Assembly: GCA_963668185.1 (NCBI GenBank)
Contig: OY764162.1
Location: forward strand, 434,001-498,000
Length of the DNA stretch: 64,000 nt
DNA from: G963668185 sp963668185
GTDB lineage: Bacteria; Chloroflexota; Dehalococcoidia; Lucifugimonadales; G963668185
Direction: 5' to 3'
The position numbers were made by a program, and so were the translations under genes. The notes under the pieces were generated by a model. That model saw only the letters and a list, made by a program, of their open reading frames with translations, was not told where the DNA came from and searched no databases. Below are positions 41,451 to 49,983 of this stretch, piece after piece. Numbering within the stretch: position 1 is the first letter of the stretch; every line of letters begins with the position of its first letter.

Positions 41451-41649
41451 GATGCGCCTCGTTGTTCGTTTTCATAGCTGTCCCCATACGCAGGCATCAT
41501 AACAAGGTGGACGCAGGCAAGTATCCAGAGACATGGCAATGGAAATGGGCTGTCGAAAGTAAACGATCCTCAGGGACTGTTGCGCAAGGGGCGTCACTGA
41601 CATAACCTTGAGCAGCCTAGACCAGCAGCCCCCCACAACAGGAAACCAA

Positions 41650-42006
41650 ATGTCAATGATCGAAGTCGTCGAAACCAAAGGCCCCGTGCTTCTTCTGAGA
41701 GCCTGCGGGCGGCTCAACAGGCTAAACGTCGATGAGTTCGAGGCCGACGTCAAGAAGGCTATGGCAAGGAGAACCACGGACGTTGTTATCGAGGCCTCGA
41801 ACCTGACTTATGTGAGCAGCGCCGGCCTGCGAGCGCTGTTCATGCTGTCAAGGACTCTCGGCAAGTTCGACCGTCATCTGCGGCTCTGCGGCCTGCAGCC
41901 GTACATACGAGAGGTGTTCGAAGTCATCGGGTTCGACAGGGTGATTCAGATCTACCCTGACGTGCCCTCTGCCCTTTCCGCGTCCGGGAGCCAGCCGCAG
42001 AACTAG
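41650..42006 (+). CDS. STAS-domain anti-sigma factor antagonist
   Basis: A 118-residue single-domain STAS protein (SpoIIAA/RsbV type) that relieves an anti-sigma factor when unphosphorylated. The phosphorylation site is conserved in ASNLTYVSSAGLRALFML. Start ATG 41650 has AGGA upstream; the frame is open to TTG 41608. No RsbW-type kinase or sigma factor is adjacent, but the permease at 20466-22196 carries an RsbW-like tail. Confidence 0.85.
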   Translation: MSMIEVVETKGPVLLLRACGRLNRLNVDEFEADVKKAMARRTTDVVIEASNLTYVSSAGLRALFMLSRTLGKFDRHLRLCGLQPYIREVFEVIGFDRVIQIYPDVPSALSASGSQPQN

Positions 42007-42184
42007 CTTCAATTTTGAGGAAATAAATGCACAAAAGGTAGTTAACGAAAAATTAAACGCTTGATAGTATCGACCCTACAGCGTGGCAAGCGCGGGGCTC
42101 TTACCGGCCTCGGTGACCAGCAAATACTCGAGACTTTCGCCCGAAACGGAAGGCTGCCAGCCCCGGGGCGAAGAAGGAGTGACC

Positions 42185-42796
42185 ATGACAGAAGTAGGAT
42201 CGCCAGGAACGTTGGGGTCGATAGAACAGGTCGATTTGAGGGAACTCTGGCCGAACGGAGAGGACGACTTTACCCCGTGGCTGGTCGAGGACGTCTCCCG
42301 TCTTGGCGATGTGCTGGGGATGCGGCTGGAGGTGCGCGGTCATGATCTGCCGGTGAGGGGCCACTCCCTGGATATTCTTGCTCATGATGCGGCAAGCAAA
42401 CGGATGGTGGTGATCGAGAACCAGTTCGAGGCTACCAGCCACGACCACCTCGGTAAGCTGCTCACGTGTGCTTCCGGCTACGACGCCAGCGTGGTTGTCT
42501 GGGTGGTGAAGCAGTTCAACGAGGAACACCGGCAGGCGCTGGACTGGCTCAATCAACGGACGGGAGACGACACGCAGTTCTTCGGCGTGGTCGTGGAACT
42601 GCTTAAGATCGACGATTCGCGGCCGGCGGTAAACTTCAAGCTGGCTTCCTTCCCGAACGAGTGGCGAAAAGAGGCGATGGGCGGATCATCGAAGACGAAC
42701 GGGGCGGTCTCTTCCGATTCGCAGGAGCGCTATCCCAAGTACGTGCAGGAACTGCTCGACCGGCTGCGGAAGACGCGGGAGACGTCGGAGGCGTAG
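42185..42796 (+). CDS. PD-(D/E)XK-like nuclease-fold protein, function unknown
   Basis: A 203-residue protein containing a restriction-endonuclease-like core: GHSLDILAHDAASKRMVVIE then NQFEATSHDHLGKLLTCASG. The Asp in LDI and Glu in IENQ fit motifs II and III, but Gln replaces the usual Lys of ExK. Similar standalone genes (VIENQxxxTDHDHLGKLLTYA) occur in many bacteria; the role is unknown. Start ATG 42185 with GAAGGAGTGACC upstream. Convergent with gltX. Confidence 0.75.
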   Translation: MTEVGSPGTLGSIEQVDLRELWPNGEDDFTPWLVEDVSRLGDVLGMRLEVRGHDLPVRGHSLDILAHDAASKRMVVIENQFEATSHDHLGKLLTCASGYDASVVVWVVKQFNEEHRQALDWLNQRTGDDTQFFGVVVELLKIDDSRPAVNFKLASFPNEWRKEAMGGSSKTNGAVSSDSQERYPKYVQELLDRLRKTRETSEA

Positions 42797-42843
42797 GCGC
42801 CGCAGTTGCCCCATCCAATCCTTTGAGGGCCTGGAAGGCCCGG

Positions 42844-44286
42844 CTAGAGGCGGGCGGAGGCGGCGCGGACGGCGGCGAGCGAGCGGTCGCGGCCCAGGAT
42901 CTCGATGGTCTCGAACAGCGGCGGCGCTATGCGCTGGCCCGTCACGGCGACCCGCAAGACCCCGAGAAGCTGCCCAACCTTCAGGCCGAGGTCGACCGCA
43001 AGGACCCTGAGCGCCTGTTCTATGGACTGGGAGTCGAATTCCGGCAGCAACTCCAGCGCCGCTAGCGACGCTTCCAGGGCCGACTTCGTTGACTCCGCGT
43101 CCATACCCTTCTGGACGAGGTCCGCGGCGTCGTAGGCAACTTCCTCCTTAAAGAAGAAGGCGGTCAACGGCGCGGCGTCTCTAAGGGACTTCAATCGCTC
43201 GGAAATCAGGGGCGCTATCCGCGTCAGTAGGGAGGTGTCCGGCAGGCCGTCGATCTCGCCCGGGGGATGCAGGCGCCAGAACTGGAGCAGCGCGCGCGCC
43301 AGGTCCGCGGGATCCATGGCCTTGACGTACTGGCCGTTCATCCAGTCGAGCTTGTCGGTCTGGAAGACGGCGGGCGATCTGGAGACGCGGCCCAGCGAGA
43401 ACTGTCGCTTGAGGTCTTCTCGCGGGATGAGGTCTGTCCTGTCGTCGAGCGACCAGCCGAGCAGGGCCAAAAAGTTGAGCATGGCGTCGGGCACGTAGCC
43501 CTGCTCCCTGTAGCTTAGCGTGGACGTTGCGCCGTGGCGCTTGCTGAGCTTGGACCTGTCGGGGGCGAGGATGTTCGGCACGTGGGCGAACTGCGGCGGA
43601 TCCCAGCCAAACGCCTCGTACATGCGGGCGTGGAGCGGCAGGCTTGGGAGCCACTCTTCCGCGCGGATCGCGTGGCTGATCTCCATCAGGCGGTCGTCCA
43701 CGAGGTGGGCTAGGTGGTAGGTGGGGAAGCCGTCCGACTTAAGAATGACGTGGTCGTCCAGCAGATCGTTCTTGAAGGTGACGACGCCCCGCACGATGTC
43801 ATGGACTGCGGTCTCGCCTTCGACGGGCATCTTGAAGCGGACCACGGGCGCGATGGTCCCGGCTTCGGGCGCGCGGTCCCGGCAGCGGCGGTCGTAGCCT
43901 GCGCGGCCGGACTGCCCCTGGGCCTTGCGGAGCTTCGAGAGCCGCTCCGTGGAGCAGTAGCAGCGGTATGCGTGGCCGCTCTCAATGAGCCGGTCTGCGG
44001 CCTCGCGGTAGCGGTCGAGGCGCTGCGACTGGACGTATGGGCCGTACGGGCCTCCGACGTCGGGGCCTTCGTCCCAGTCGACGCCGAGCCAGCGCAGGGC
44101 CTCCATCTGCATTTCGACGGCGCCTTCCACCTTGCGGCGCTGGTCGGTGTCCTCGATGCGCAGTACGAACGCACCGTTGCCGGCGCGGGCGGTCAGCCAG
44201 GCGAACAGCGCGGTGCGTATGTTGCCGACGTGCGGCTCGCCGGTGGGGCTGGGCGCATACCGGGTGCGGACGGCGCTAGCCGGCAT
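42844..44286 (-). CDS. gltX: Glutamyl-tRNA synthetase
   Basis: A 480-residue class I synthetase that charges tRNA-Glu (and perhaps tRNA-Gln). HIGH motif in YAPSPTGEPHVGNIRTALFA, KMSKS in KLSKRHGATST, zinc-region-like CYCSTERLSKLRK, and a helical anticodon-binding C-terminus. Cytosolic. Its upstream region (44287-44500) holds an unusual set of inverted and direct repeats. Confidence 0.95.
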   Translation of the reverse strand: MPASAVRTRYAPSPTGEPHVGNIRTALFAWLTARAGNGAFVLRIEDTDQRRKVEGAVEMQMEALRWLGVDWDEGPDVGGPYGPYVQSQRLDRYREAADRLIESGHAYRCYCSTERLSKLRKAQGQSGRAGYDRRCRDRAPEAGTIAPVVRFKMPVEGETAVHDIVRGVVTFKNDLLDDHVILKSDGFPTYHLAHLVDDRLMEISHAIRAEEWLPSLPLHARMYEAFGWDPPQFAHVPNILAPDRSKLSKRHGATSTLSYREQGYVPDAMLNFLALLGWSLDDRTDLIPREDLKRQFSLGRVSRSPAVFQTDKLDWMNGQYVKAMDPADLARALLQFWRLHPPGEIDGLPDTSLLTRIAPLISERLKSLRDAAPLTAFFFKEEVAYDAADLVQKGMDAESTKSALEASLAALELLPEFDSQSIEQALRVLAVDLGLKVGQLLGVLRVAVTGQRIAPPLFETIEILGRDRSLAAVRAASARL

Positions 44287-44372
44287 GTGTCATGTTCCCG
44301 ATCCGGGGCCGGCTCCAAGCTGAGGCGTCTCTTCGGGAGCGGGACGAGGTGATTAAGCCCGCTCGGAATCGG

Positions 44373-44500
44373 AAAAGTGTCACATTCTGCAACATTCTGT
44401 CACTTTTCATAGCTGGGTAGCGCTCGCTCGTGGGACGAAATGCGTACGAAATGATGCCTGTATGAGCCAATTTACGTACGAAATGTGACACTTTGTTACA
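44373..44500. promoter_or_regulatory. Clustered inverted and direct repeats upstream of gltX
   Basis: AAAAGTG (44373-44379) is inverted as CACTTTT (44401-44407), flanking two direct ACATTCTG copies. AAAGTGTCACATT (44374-44386) is repeated in perfect inversion as AATGTGACACTTT (44482-44494). GTACGAAATG occurs directly twice (44444-44453, 44476-44485). The cluster lies in the 485-base gap before gltX, which contains no recognisable gene; it might be operator, repeat element, or binding sites for an unknown protein. Confidence 0.6.
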
Positions 44501-44635
44501 GCAGAAGGGGGTGGCGCCAGTTCGCGCGAGGGCTAGCGCCGGGCTGCCCTGCGGCGCACTTTCAATGTGTGGTTTGGTGTTCATGCGTCTATGATAGCAC
44601 GCGCGTTCGGTGAAGGGAAGGTCGGCGGAACCGTT

Positions 44636-45260
44636 TGCCGCAGGCCCTTCGACAGGCTCAGGGCGAACGGGGAACCGTACGCCACGGCCAAGCACAACGC
44701 CTGCCCTTACAAGATACAAGGGCGAACGGACTGGCGCTGCAAAGGTGGACGGAGTTCTTTTTGGACACCCTCTAGGAGCGGATGGGCCTGGTTGCGTTGG
44801 CGCGGACTTCCCGCCTGGCGCGCCGGCGGGCCGCAACGCCCGAAGGGACCCTGGACTCAACCTTCTCCATTTCGGCTATCAACTCCCTCGCCGCCCTCAG
44901 ACCTGCGCGGACCGTAGACTCAGGAAGGTCATCGTTGTAGAAGTTGTGATGCAGGGCCTGCACCACCCCGAATCTCTCGTTGTTGCGCTCAGGATCATCG
45001 GTGAGGGAGACGATGATCGCCGAGTTGTCCTCGGTGTTCTTGTGCGACTGGTGAGGCCAGTCGTTCTCCTTGGCAACGGCCTTGACGTAGTGGGAGACGG
45101 CGCCCCACGCCTTCTCGGAGGCCTGGAGGAAGTCCTCTCTGTCGAACTCTAGCTCGGCCTGGTCGAGGAACCGGTCGCTGATTGCGCGGTGGCGGGTTGT
45201 CGTGGTCATGATGTCTCTATGCTATCACTTCTTGGGACGTGCCCCATCTAGGGACTTGGG
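44636..45260. repeat. 625-base tandem duplication, unit 1
   Basis: The segment from the family A motif (44645-44670) through PaREP1 copy 3 is repeated 625 bases later (unit 2 about 45261-45885). The downstream flank (for example CGTACGCCACGGCCAAGCAC) is identical in both; the coding parts differ by a modest number of substitutions. Unit edges are approximate. Confidence 0.8.
44772..45209 (-). CDS. PaREP1-like protein, copy 3
   Basis: A 145-residue PaREP1-like protein: DRFLDQAELEFDREDFLQAS, EKAWGAVSHYVKAVAKENDW, PHQSHKN, VVQALHHNFYNDDLPES, and an extra basic C-terminal tail (PSGVAARRRARREVRANATR) absent from copies 1, 2 and 5. The R-x6-H arginine is missing here (KENDWPHQSH). It belongs to a tandem duplication with copy 4. 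Role unknown. Confidence 0.8.
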   Translation of the reverse strand: MTTTTRHRAISDRFLDQAELEFDREDFLQASEKAWGAVSHYVKAVAKENDWPHQSHKNTEDNSAIIVSLTDDPERNNERFGVVQALHHNFYNDDLPESTVRAGLRAARELIAEMEKVESRVPSGVAARRRARREVRANATRPIRS

Positions 45261-45885
45261 GCAGGCAGGCCCTTCGACAGGCTCAGGGCGAACGGGGAAC
45301 CGTACGCCACGGCCAAGCACAACGCCTGCCCTTACAAGATACAAGGGCGAACGGACTGGCGCTGCAAAGGTGGACGGAGTTCTTTTTGGACACCCTCTAG
45401 GAGCGGATGGGCCTGGTTGCGTTGGCGCGGACTTCCCGCCTGGCGCGCCGGCGGGCCGCAACGCCCGAAGGGACCCTGGACTCAACCTTCTCCATTTCGG
45501 CTATCAACTCCCTCGCCGCCCTCAGACCTGCGCGGACCCTGGATTCAGAAAGATCGTCGTTGTAGAAGTTGTGGTGCAGTGCCTGCACCGCCGTGAACCG
45601 GAGATCGTTGCGCTCCGGGTCGTCAGTGAGGGCGGTGATAATCGCCGAGTTGTCCTCGGTGTTCTTGTGCGACCGGTGAGGCCAGTCGTTCTCCTTGGCA
45701 ACGGCCTTGACGTAGTGGGAGACGGCGCCCCACGCCTTCTCGGAGGCCTGGAGGAAGTCTCCTCTGTCGAACTCGATCTCGGCCTGATCGAGGAACCGGT
45801 CGCTGATTGCGCGGTGGCGGGTCGTCGTGGTCATGGCGTCTCTATGCTAGCACTTCTCTATGGGCAGCTAGTTGTCGTACACCTC
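45261..45885. repeat. 625-base tandem duplication, unit 2
   Basis: Second unit of the duplication, holding the family A motif at 45270-45295 and PaREP1 copy 4. Edges approximate; beyond about 45.85 kb the match fades into the dehydrogenase gene. Confidence 0.75.
45397..45834 (-). CDS. PaREP1-like protein, copy 4
   Basis: A 145-residue near-identical duplicate of copy 3; differences are concentrated in the middle (IITALTDDPERNDLRFTAVQ versus IIVSLTDDPERNNERFGVVQ) and the C-terminal tail is the same. Start ATG 45834 preceded by GCATAGAGACGCC. Both copies are intact, so both are probably expressed. Confidence 0.8.
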   Translation of the reverse strand: MTTTTRHRAISDRFLDQAEIEFDRGDFLQASEKAWGAVSHYVKAVAKENDWPHRSHKNTEDNSAIITALTDDPERNDLRFTAVQALHHNFYNDDLSESRVRAGLRAARELIAEMEKVESRVPSGVAARRRARREVRANATRPIRS

Positions 45886-46851
45886 CGGGTTGACGCAGGT
45901 GAGGAGGCGTTCGCCTTTTACGCCGCGCAGGAGATTGGTGGCGGATATGCGGGACATCTCGCGGCGCGTGTGGACGCTTGCGCTGGCGATGTGCGGCACT
46001 ACGACGCAGTTGTCGAGCGTCAGCAGCGGGTCGTCCAGCGGGATCGGCTCCGGGTCTGTGACGTCGAGCGCGGCGGCGCCGATCTTGCCTTCGGTCAGCG
46101 CGCGGTACAGCGCGCGGGGGTCGATGGCCGGGCCGCGGGCGGCGTTGACCACGATGGCGGTCTCCTTCATCTTGTCGAACGCCTCGTCGTTCATGAAGTG
46201 GTGGTTCTCAGGCGTCAGGTTCATGTGGAGGGAGACGTAGTCGGACTCGGCGAGCAGCCTGTCCATGTCGGCGTACTCGACGCCCATCTCGGACTCCATG
46301 TCCTCGCGGCGGAAGACGTCGTAGTACAGAACGCGCATTCCGAAGCCGGCGGCCCTGCGCGCGACGGCGATGCCGATGCGGCCCAGGCCGATGATTCCGA
46401 GGGTCGCGCCGTAGATGTCCTGTCCGAGGTAATGCAGCGGGTGCCACGTACGCCAGTTGCCGGCGTGGACGGCGCGGTTGGACTCGACGATCCTGCGGGC
46501 GGCGGCCAGCATGAGCGCCCACGTGGCGTCGGCGGTCGTCTCCGTGAGCACTTCGGGCGTGTTGCCGACGGGGATGCCGCGCCGGGTGGCCTCCGGAACG
46601 TCGATGTTGTCGAAGCCGACGGCGATCTGGCTGATGACCTTGAGCTGCGGCCCGGCGGCGTCCATCAACTCGGCGTTAACGGCCTCGGTCAGGAGGCACA
46701 GGATGCCGTCGAGGCCCTGGACCTTCTCAAGCAGAACGTCGCGCGGAGGGGGAAGCTCGTCTTCCCAGACCTCGCCGTCGCATTCCTCAAGGATGGCTTC
46801 GATCCACTCCGGGAAGATATGCCTGGCTATAAAGACTTTGGGCTTTGCCAT
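45868..46851 (-). CDS. D-2-hydroxyacid dehydrogenase
   Basis: A 327-residue NAD(P)-dependent dehydrogenase of the phosphoglycerate/glyoxylate reductase family. NAD motif TLGIIGLGRIGIAVARRAAG; catalytic Arg in VNAARGPAID, Glu in DVTDPEPIPLDD and His in VVVPHIASAS. Converts a 2-oxo acid and its D-2-hydroxy acid (glyoxylate/glycolate or hydroxypyruvate likely); cytosolic. No ACT domain, so not classical SerA. Confidence 0.9.
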   Translation of the reverse strand: MAKPKVFIARHIFPEWIEAILEECDGEVWEDELPPPRDVLLEKVQGLDGILCLLTEAVNAELMDAAGPQLKVISQIAVGFDNIDVPEATRRGIPVGNTPEVLTETTADATWALMLAAARRIVESNRAVHAGNWRTWHPLHYLGQDIYGATLGIIGLGRIGIAVARRAAGFGMRVLYYDVFRREDMESEMGVEYADMDRLLAESDYVSLHMNLTPENHHFMNDEAFDKMKETAIVVNAARGPAIDPRALYRALTEGKIGAAALDVTDPEPIPLDDPLLTLDNCVVVPHIASASVHTRREMSRISATNLLRGVKGERLLTCVNPEVYDN

Positions 46852-46990
46852 TGCTTGCCTCCAAGCGTTAGTGATGTCTGGCCCCGCATTCTAGCAGGGT
46901 GGATAGTTGTTGGTGGCTAGTTTTCAGTTGGGTCCTGAATGAGACCGGCTGTGATAAGTTAGCCGTGAATTGAGACATGGGAGGCTGCAA

Positions 46991-47398
46991 ATGAGCTCGC
47001 TCGATACGCGGTATGGCGCGAAGTATTACAAGGAAAAGGACTCGGAGGGAGTAAGGCTCGCGCCGCATATTCACGACGGCGACGGGACGATCAAGGTGCG
47101 CGGGTTCTTCACAGACGTGAGCCAGCTTCCGATGCGCGTGCAGGTCTGGGAACTGGAGCCGGGCGTGAGCGAGGGTTCCCACACGCACGAGGGCGACGGC
47201 GCGCTGGAGGAGATCTACTACGTCCTCGAAGGCGCAGGGGTCTTCTGGATGGATGACGAAGTCGTCAACGTCGAGGCTGGCGACGCAGTACTGGCTCCGC
47301 CCGGGGTGGACCACGGGGTGCGTAACATGGGTGCGGAGCCGATGAAGTTCGTGATCATCTGGGGCCCGCCGACCGGAGGGCTTCCCAAGAGAAGGTAA
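46991..47398 (+). CDS. Cupin-domain protein
   Basis: A 135-residue cupin with a full motif 1 (GSHTHEGDGALEEIYYVLEG, two His and Glu) and motif 2 (GDAVLAPPGVDHGVRN), so it probably binds a metal. ATG 46991 follows GGGAGGCTGCAA. It starts a likely operon with the ketopantoate-reductase-like gene (four bases after its stop). Confidence 0.8.
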   Translation: MSSLDTRYGAKYYKEKDSEGVRLAPHIHDGDGTIKVRGFFTDVSQLPMRVQVWELEPGVSEGSHTHEGDGALEEIYYVLEGAGVFWMDDEVVNVEAGDAVLAPPGVDHGVRNMGAEPMKFVIIWGPPTGGLPKRR

Positions 47399-47402
47399 GG
47401 GA

Positions 47403-48449
47403 ATGCGAGGTGCTGGAGTGACGGATGAGCGGAAAATCGCGGTGCTGGGCGCGGGCGCGATCGGCGGCATCATCGGCGGGTACCTGACGCGCGCGGGGCA
47501 CGACGTTACGCTGATCGACCAGTGGCCGCTGAACGTGGAGACCGCGCGGGCCGACGGGCTGACGGTGACGGCGGTGGAGGAGGAGTTCACCGTCCGGCCG
47601 CGCGCACTGCACCTCGGCGAGGTGTCCGGGGACGGCTCGCAGTACGACATCGTGTTCCTTGCGGTGAAGTCGTTTGATACGGAGTGGTCGGTGAAGCTGA
47701 TCGAGCCGTACCTCGCGCCGGGCGGGTTCGTGGTATCGGCGCAGAACTCGATCAACGAGGAGCGGATCGCCCCGATCCTGGGCTGGACGAGGGTCGTGGG
47801 CCTGGTGATCACGATGGGCGCGGCGATGCAGGAGCCGGGCCGCCCGCAGCGCACGAGCCCGGCGACGCGGCCGGCGTACGCGGTGGGGGAGCCGAGCGGG
47901 CTTGTGACGCCGAGGGTGGCCGCACTCAAGGAGATGCTGTCGGTGATCGGTACGACGAGGACGACGACGAACCTGTGGGGCGAGCGGTGGGCGAAGCTGG
48001 GCGTGAACTGCATGGCGAACTCGGTGGCGGGATTCACGGGACTGTCTTCGGCGGAACTGCGCTTGGAGCCGGAGGTGCGGCGGCTGACGATCCGCATCGC
48101 CGCCGAGGTGGTGCGGGTGGCGGACGCTCTCGGCGTGTCGGTCGAGCCGATAAACGGCGTGCCGGCGCGGCTGTTCACCGAGGCGATGTCGGACGGCGCG
48201 GCGATGGAGGAAGTGGAGTCGGGGCTGCTGGCCGGGGTGCCGCAGATTGGCGGCGGGCGTCCGTCGCTGGCGCAGGACATTGCGAAGGGGCGGAAGATCG
48301 AGATCGATTTCCTGAACGGCCACGTCGTGCGGAAGGGGCGGGAGGCCGGCGTGCCGACGCCGCTGAACGAGGCGGTGGCGGCGCTCACGCGGCGCGTGGC
48401 GGCGGGCGAGATCGCGCCGTCGGTGGAGAACGCGGCGGCGCTGGGGTGA
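47403..48449 (+). CDS. Ketopantoate reductase family (ApbA/PanE) protein
   Basis: A 348-residue NADP-dependent 6-phosphogluconate-dehydrogenase-fold reductase: Rossmann motif IAVLGAGAIGGIIGGYL, VFLAVKSFDTEW, WGERWAKLGVNCMANSVAGF with the catalytic Lys, and a helical C-terminal domain (IEIDFLNGHVVRKGREAGVP). Because PanE homologues are used for several 2-oxo or 3-keto acids, panE cannot be asserted. In an operon with the cupin. Confidence 0.85.
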   Translation: MRGAGVTDERKIAVLGAGAIGGIIGGYLTRAGHDVTLIDQWPLNVETARADGLTVTAVEEEFTVRPRALHLGEVSGDGSQYDIVFLAVKSFDTEWSVKLIEPYLAPGGFVVSAQNSINEERIAPILGWTRVVGLVITMGAAMQEPGRPQRTSPATRPAYAVGEPSGLVTPRVAALKEMLSVIGTTRTTTNLWGERWAKLGVNCMANSVAGFTGLSSAELRLEPEVRRLTIRIAAEVVRVADALGVSVEPINGVPARLFTEAMSDGAAMEEVESGLLAGVPQIGGGRPSLAQDIAKGRKIEIDFLNGHVVRKGREAGVPTPLNEAVAALTRRVAAGEIAPSVENAAALG

Positions 48450-48462
48450 GGGGTAGGGGACG

Positions 48463-48795
48463 GTGTCCAACTTCACATACGAAGAGGAGCTTGTCCTGAA
48501 CGAAAGGCTGCGTCAACTGCTTGTGGACGTTCGGGCTTCCGACGAATCCAGTTTGCCCGCAGTTATCCGTGAGTTTCAGGAATCGCAGTTGGGGCAGCGC
48601 CTTGAGGGCGTCGAAAGAGTGGCTGATGAGGTCCGGCAATGCCGCTGCGCCGCCATGACTTGCGGACATACTTGTACATCGTGGTGCGAGGAACCCTGCG
48701 ACGGTGGTAACCGGGGATACTGTGAAGACTGTTTCGCGTTTGTCCCCAACCTGCTGACCTTCTGCCATTGCGCTCAAGAGATCGTGGCGTCATAA
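48463..48795 (+). CDS. Small cysteine-rich protein
   Basis: A 110-residue protein. An N-terminal helical part (LNERLRQLLVDVRAS, FQESQLGQRLEGVERVADEV) is followed by a Cys cluster: CRCAAMTCGHTCTSWCEEP, CDGGNRGYCEDC, FCHC. Ten or so Cys within 45 residues suggest zinc or Fe-S binding. Start GTG 48463, thirteen bases after the reductase stop, so likely the third gene of the operon. No family recognised. Confidence 0.6.
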   Translation: MSNFTYEEELVLNERLRQLLVDVRASDESSLPAVIREFQESQLGQRLEGVERVADEVRQCRCAAMTCGHTCTSWCEEPCDGGNRGYCEDCFAFVPNLLTFCHCAQEIVAS

Positions 48796-48854
48796 GTAGG
48801 ACTTCTCTGCCGCGAGCTTCCAGCGCGCTACGATAGGGGGCGAGGAGTGAACCG
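48787..48854 (+). repeat. PaREP1 leader, displaced copy
   Basis: A 68-base stretch aligning without gaps with the leader of PaREP1 copy 5 (51971-52038): both have GCTTCC(A/G)GCGCGCTAC(G/A)ATAG and (A/G)GGAG(T/C)GAACC just before ATG. The last bases of the Cys-rich gene overlap it. Confidence 0.7.
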
Positions 48855-48910
48855 ATGGCCACGAGACTGTCTTCAAGGGTAAGGCCTGCCACTTCCAGTC
48901 GAGACATCCT
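48855..48910 (+). pseudogene. Probable truncated PaREP1 remnant
   Basis: After the PaREP1-type leader an ATG opens MATRLSSRVRPATSSRDILS, which loosely matches the family start (MTTRAQYHNATGRDFMAKAR). Homology is lost near 48910, just before the methyltransferase stop. The leader match is convincing; the coding match is weak. Confidence 0.4.
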
Positions 48911-48920
48911 ATCGCATCGC

Positions 48921-49871
48921 TTAGAAAAACGTCAGTTGTCGGCTGTCCCAAGCACGACGCACACGAACCTCTTCCAACAGGATTCCGTGAGGGTTGACCG
49001 TATCAGCAGAACCCAGCCTCGCTGTGGCATGGACGCAATAGTCTGGATTTAGGTCAATGCCGATCCATCGCCTTCCGGTCACTTTGGCGGCGAGGGTTGT
49101 TGCGCCTGACCCGTTGAACATGTCAAGGATGATATCGCCAGAAAAGCCTTCCTCTGGCGCCGCGCGAAACGTGTACATGTGTATGAGGCGCTGTGGGAGT
49201 ACCGTCGGAAACGGGGCAGGGTGACCACCCGTCCTTTTCACGTCCTCGGGATACATGGGCCAAATTTGCATCGAGAGGTTGCGCCACTCCTCCTGCGTCA
49301 TCCTGCTGGGCTCCTTTGCCGCCTTGTCAATTGACGGAGGCGCCCCGTCCTTTACATACACGTTGATGAACTCGATAGTGTTGTCCTCGTAGATGTTCGG
49401 CGGGTACGGGTAGCTCCCAAACATCTTCGTGGTCGTCTGCTTCTTCCAGACGAACAAGCTGTATCTGTGGAGAGTAGGTATGTCACGGAGGACCCTGGCC
49501 TCAATGTCGAAGGCTATGTTCTTGAGATGCCTCGTGTGCTGGCTGTCAATCTGGCTCTTGGGAATCGGCATGACCGGGGTCACGATTGCCAGCTTCCCAT
49601 TGCTAATGAGCACGCGCTCTGTCTCTCGCCAGACTTCGGTGAGTTGATCGAGGTAGCGCTCATAAGTTGTCTGGCCAATCTGGCCCTGAACGCCGTAGTC
49701 GACTACGTTCCAGTATGGCGGGCTCGTCACGGCGAGTGCCACACACTCGTTCGGGAGGCCAGCCAGCACTTCTAGCGCGTCCCCACAGATGATGCGATCT
49801 ACTTGCTCGCCTGGCCAGTTCTTTTGATTTGGCATGCGGTAGAGCACTGCCTCAAACTTCCTCTGTGGCAA
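48921..49871 (-). CDS. DNA methyltransferase (beta-class, N6-adenine or N4-cytosine), orphan
   Basis: A 316-residue SAM-dependent DNA methyltransferase. Catalytic motif ALAVTSPPYWNVVDY (TSPPY) comes first, then the target-recognition region, then SAM motif DMFNGSGATTLAAKVTGRRW with IGIDLNPDY, the order of the beta class. No endonuclease gene is beside it, so it may be an orphan regulator or a remnant of a restriction-modification system. Base composition is lower in GC than neighbours. An alternative start is ATG 49835 (MPNQKNWPGEQVD), the better fit to the family. Confidence 0.85.
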   Translation of the reverse strand: MPQRKFEAVLYRMPNQKNWPGEQVDRIICGDALEVLAGLPNECVALAVTSPPYWNVVDYGVQGQIGQTTYERYLDQLTEVWRETERVLISNGKLAIVTPVMPIPKSQIDSQHTRHLKNIAFDIEARVLRDIPTLHRYSLFVWKKQTTTKMFGSYPYPPNIYEDNTIEFINVYVKDGAPPSIDKAAKEPSRMTQEEWRNLSMQIWPMYPEDVKRTGGHPAPFPTVLPQRLIHMYTFRAAPEEGFSGDIILDMFNGSGATTLAAKVTGRRWIGIDLNPDYCVHATARLGSADTVNPHGILLEEVRVRRAWDSRQLTFF

Positions 49872-49983
49872 AGCCGTGCCGGTTTTCGGGTACGCTTCTT
49901 GACCGGGCTCGCCGATTGGGCCGCGTAGCTGTCGGGGAGACCGTGCCCTCCATGGACGACATGGCGCTGCTAGAGGTGGGCGT

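Noticed and set aside
44276..44860. 195-codon minus-strand frame upstream of gltX
   Set aside because: It crosses the repeat cluster and family A motif and covers the gltX leader; its translation shows no domain.
48563..48907. Possible restriction-enzyme gene downstream of the methyltransferase on the minus strand
   Set aside because: It is antisense to the Cys-rich gene and the PaREP1 leader, and has no nuclease motif.
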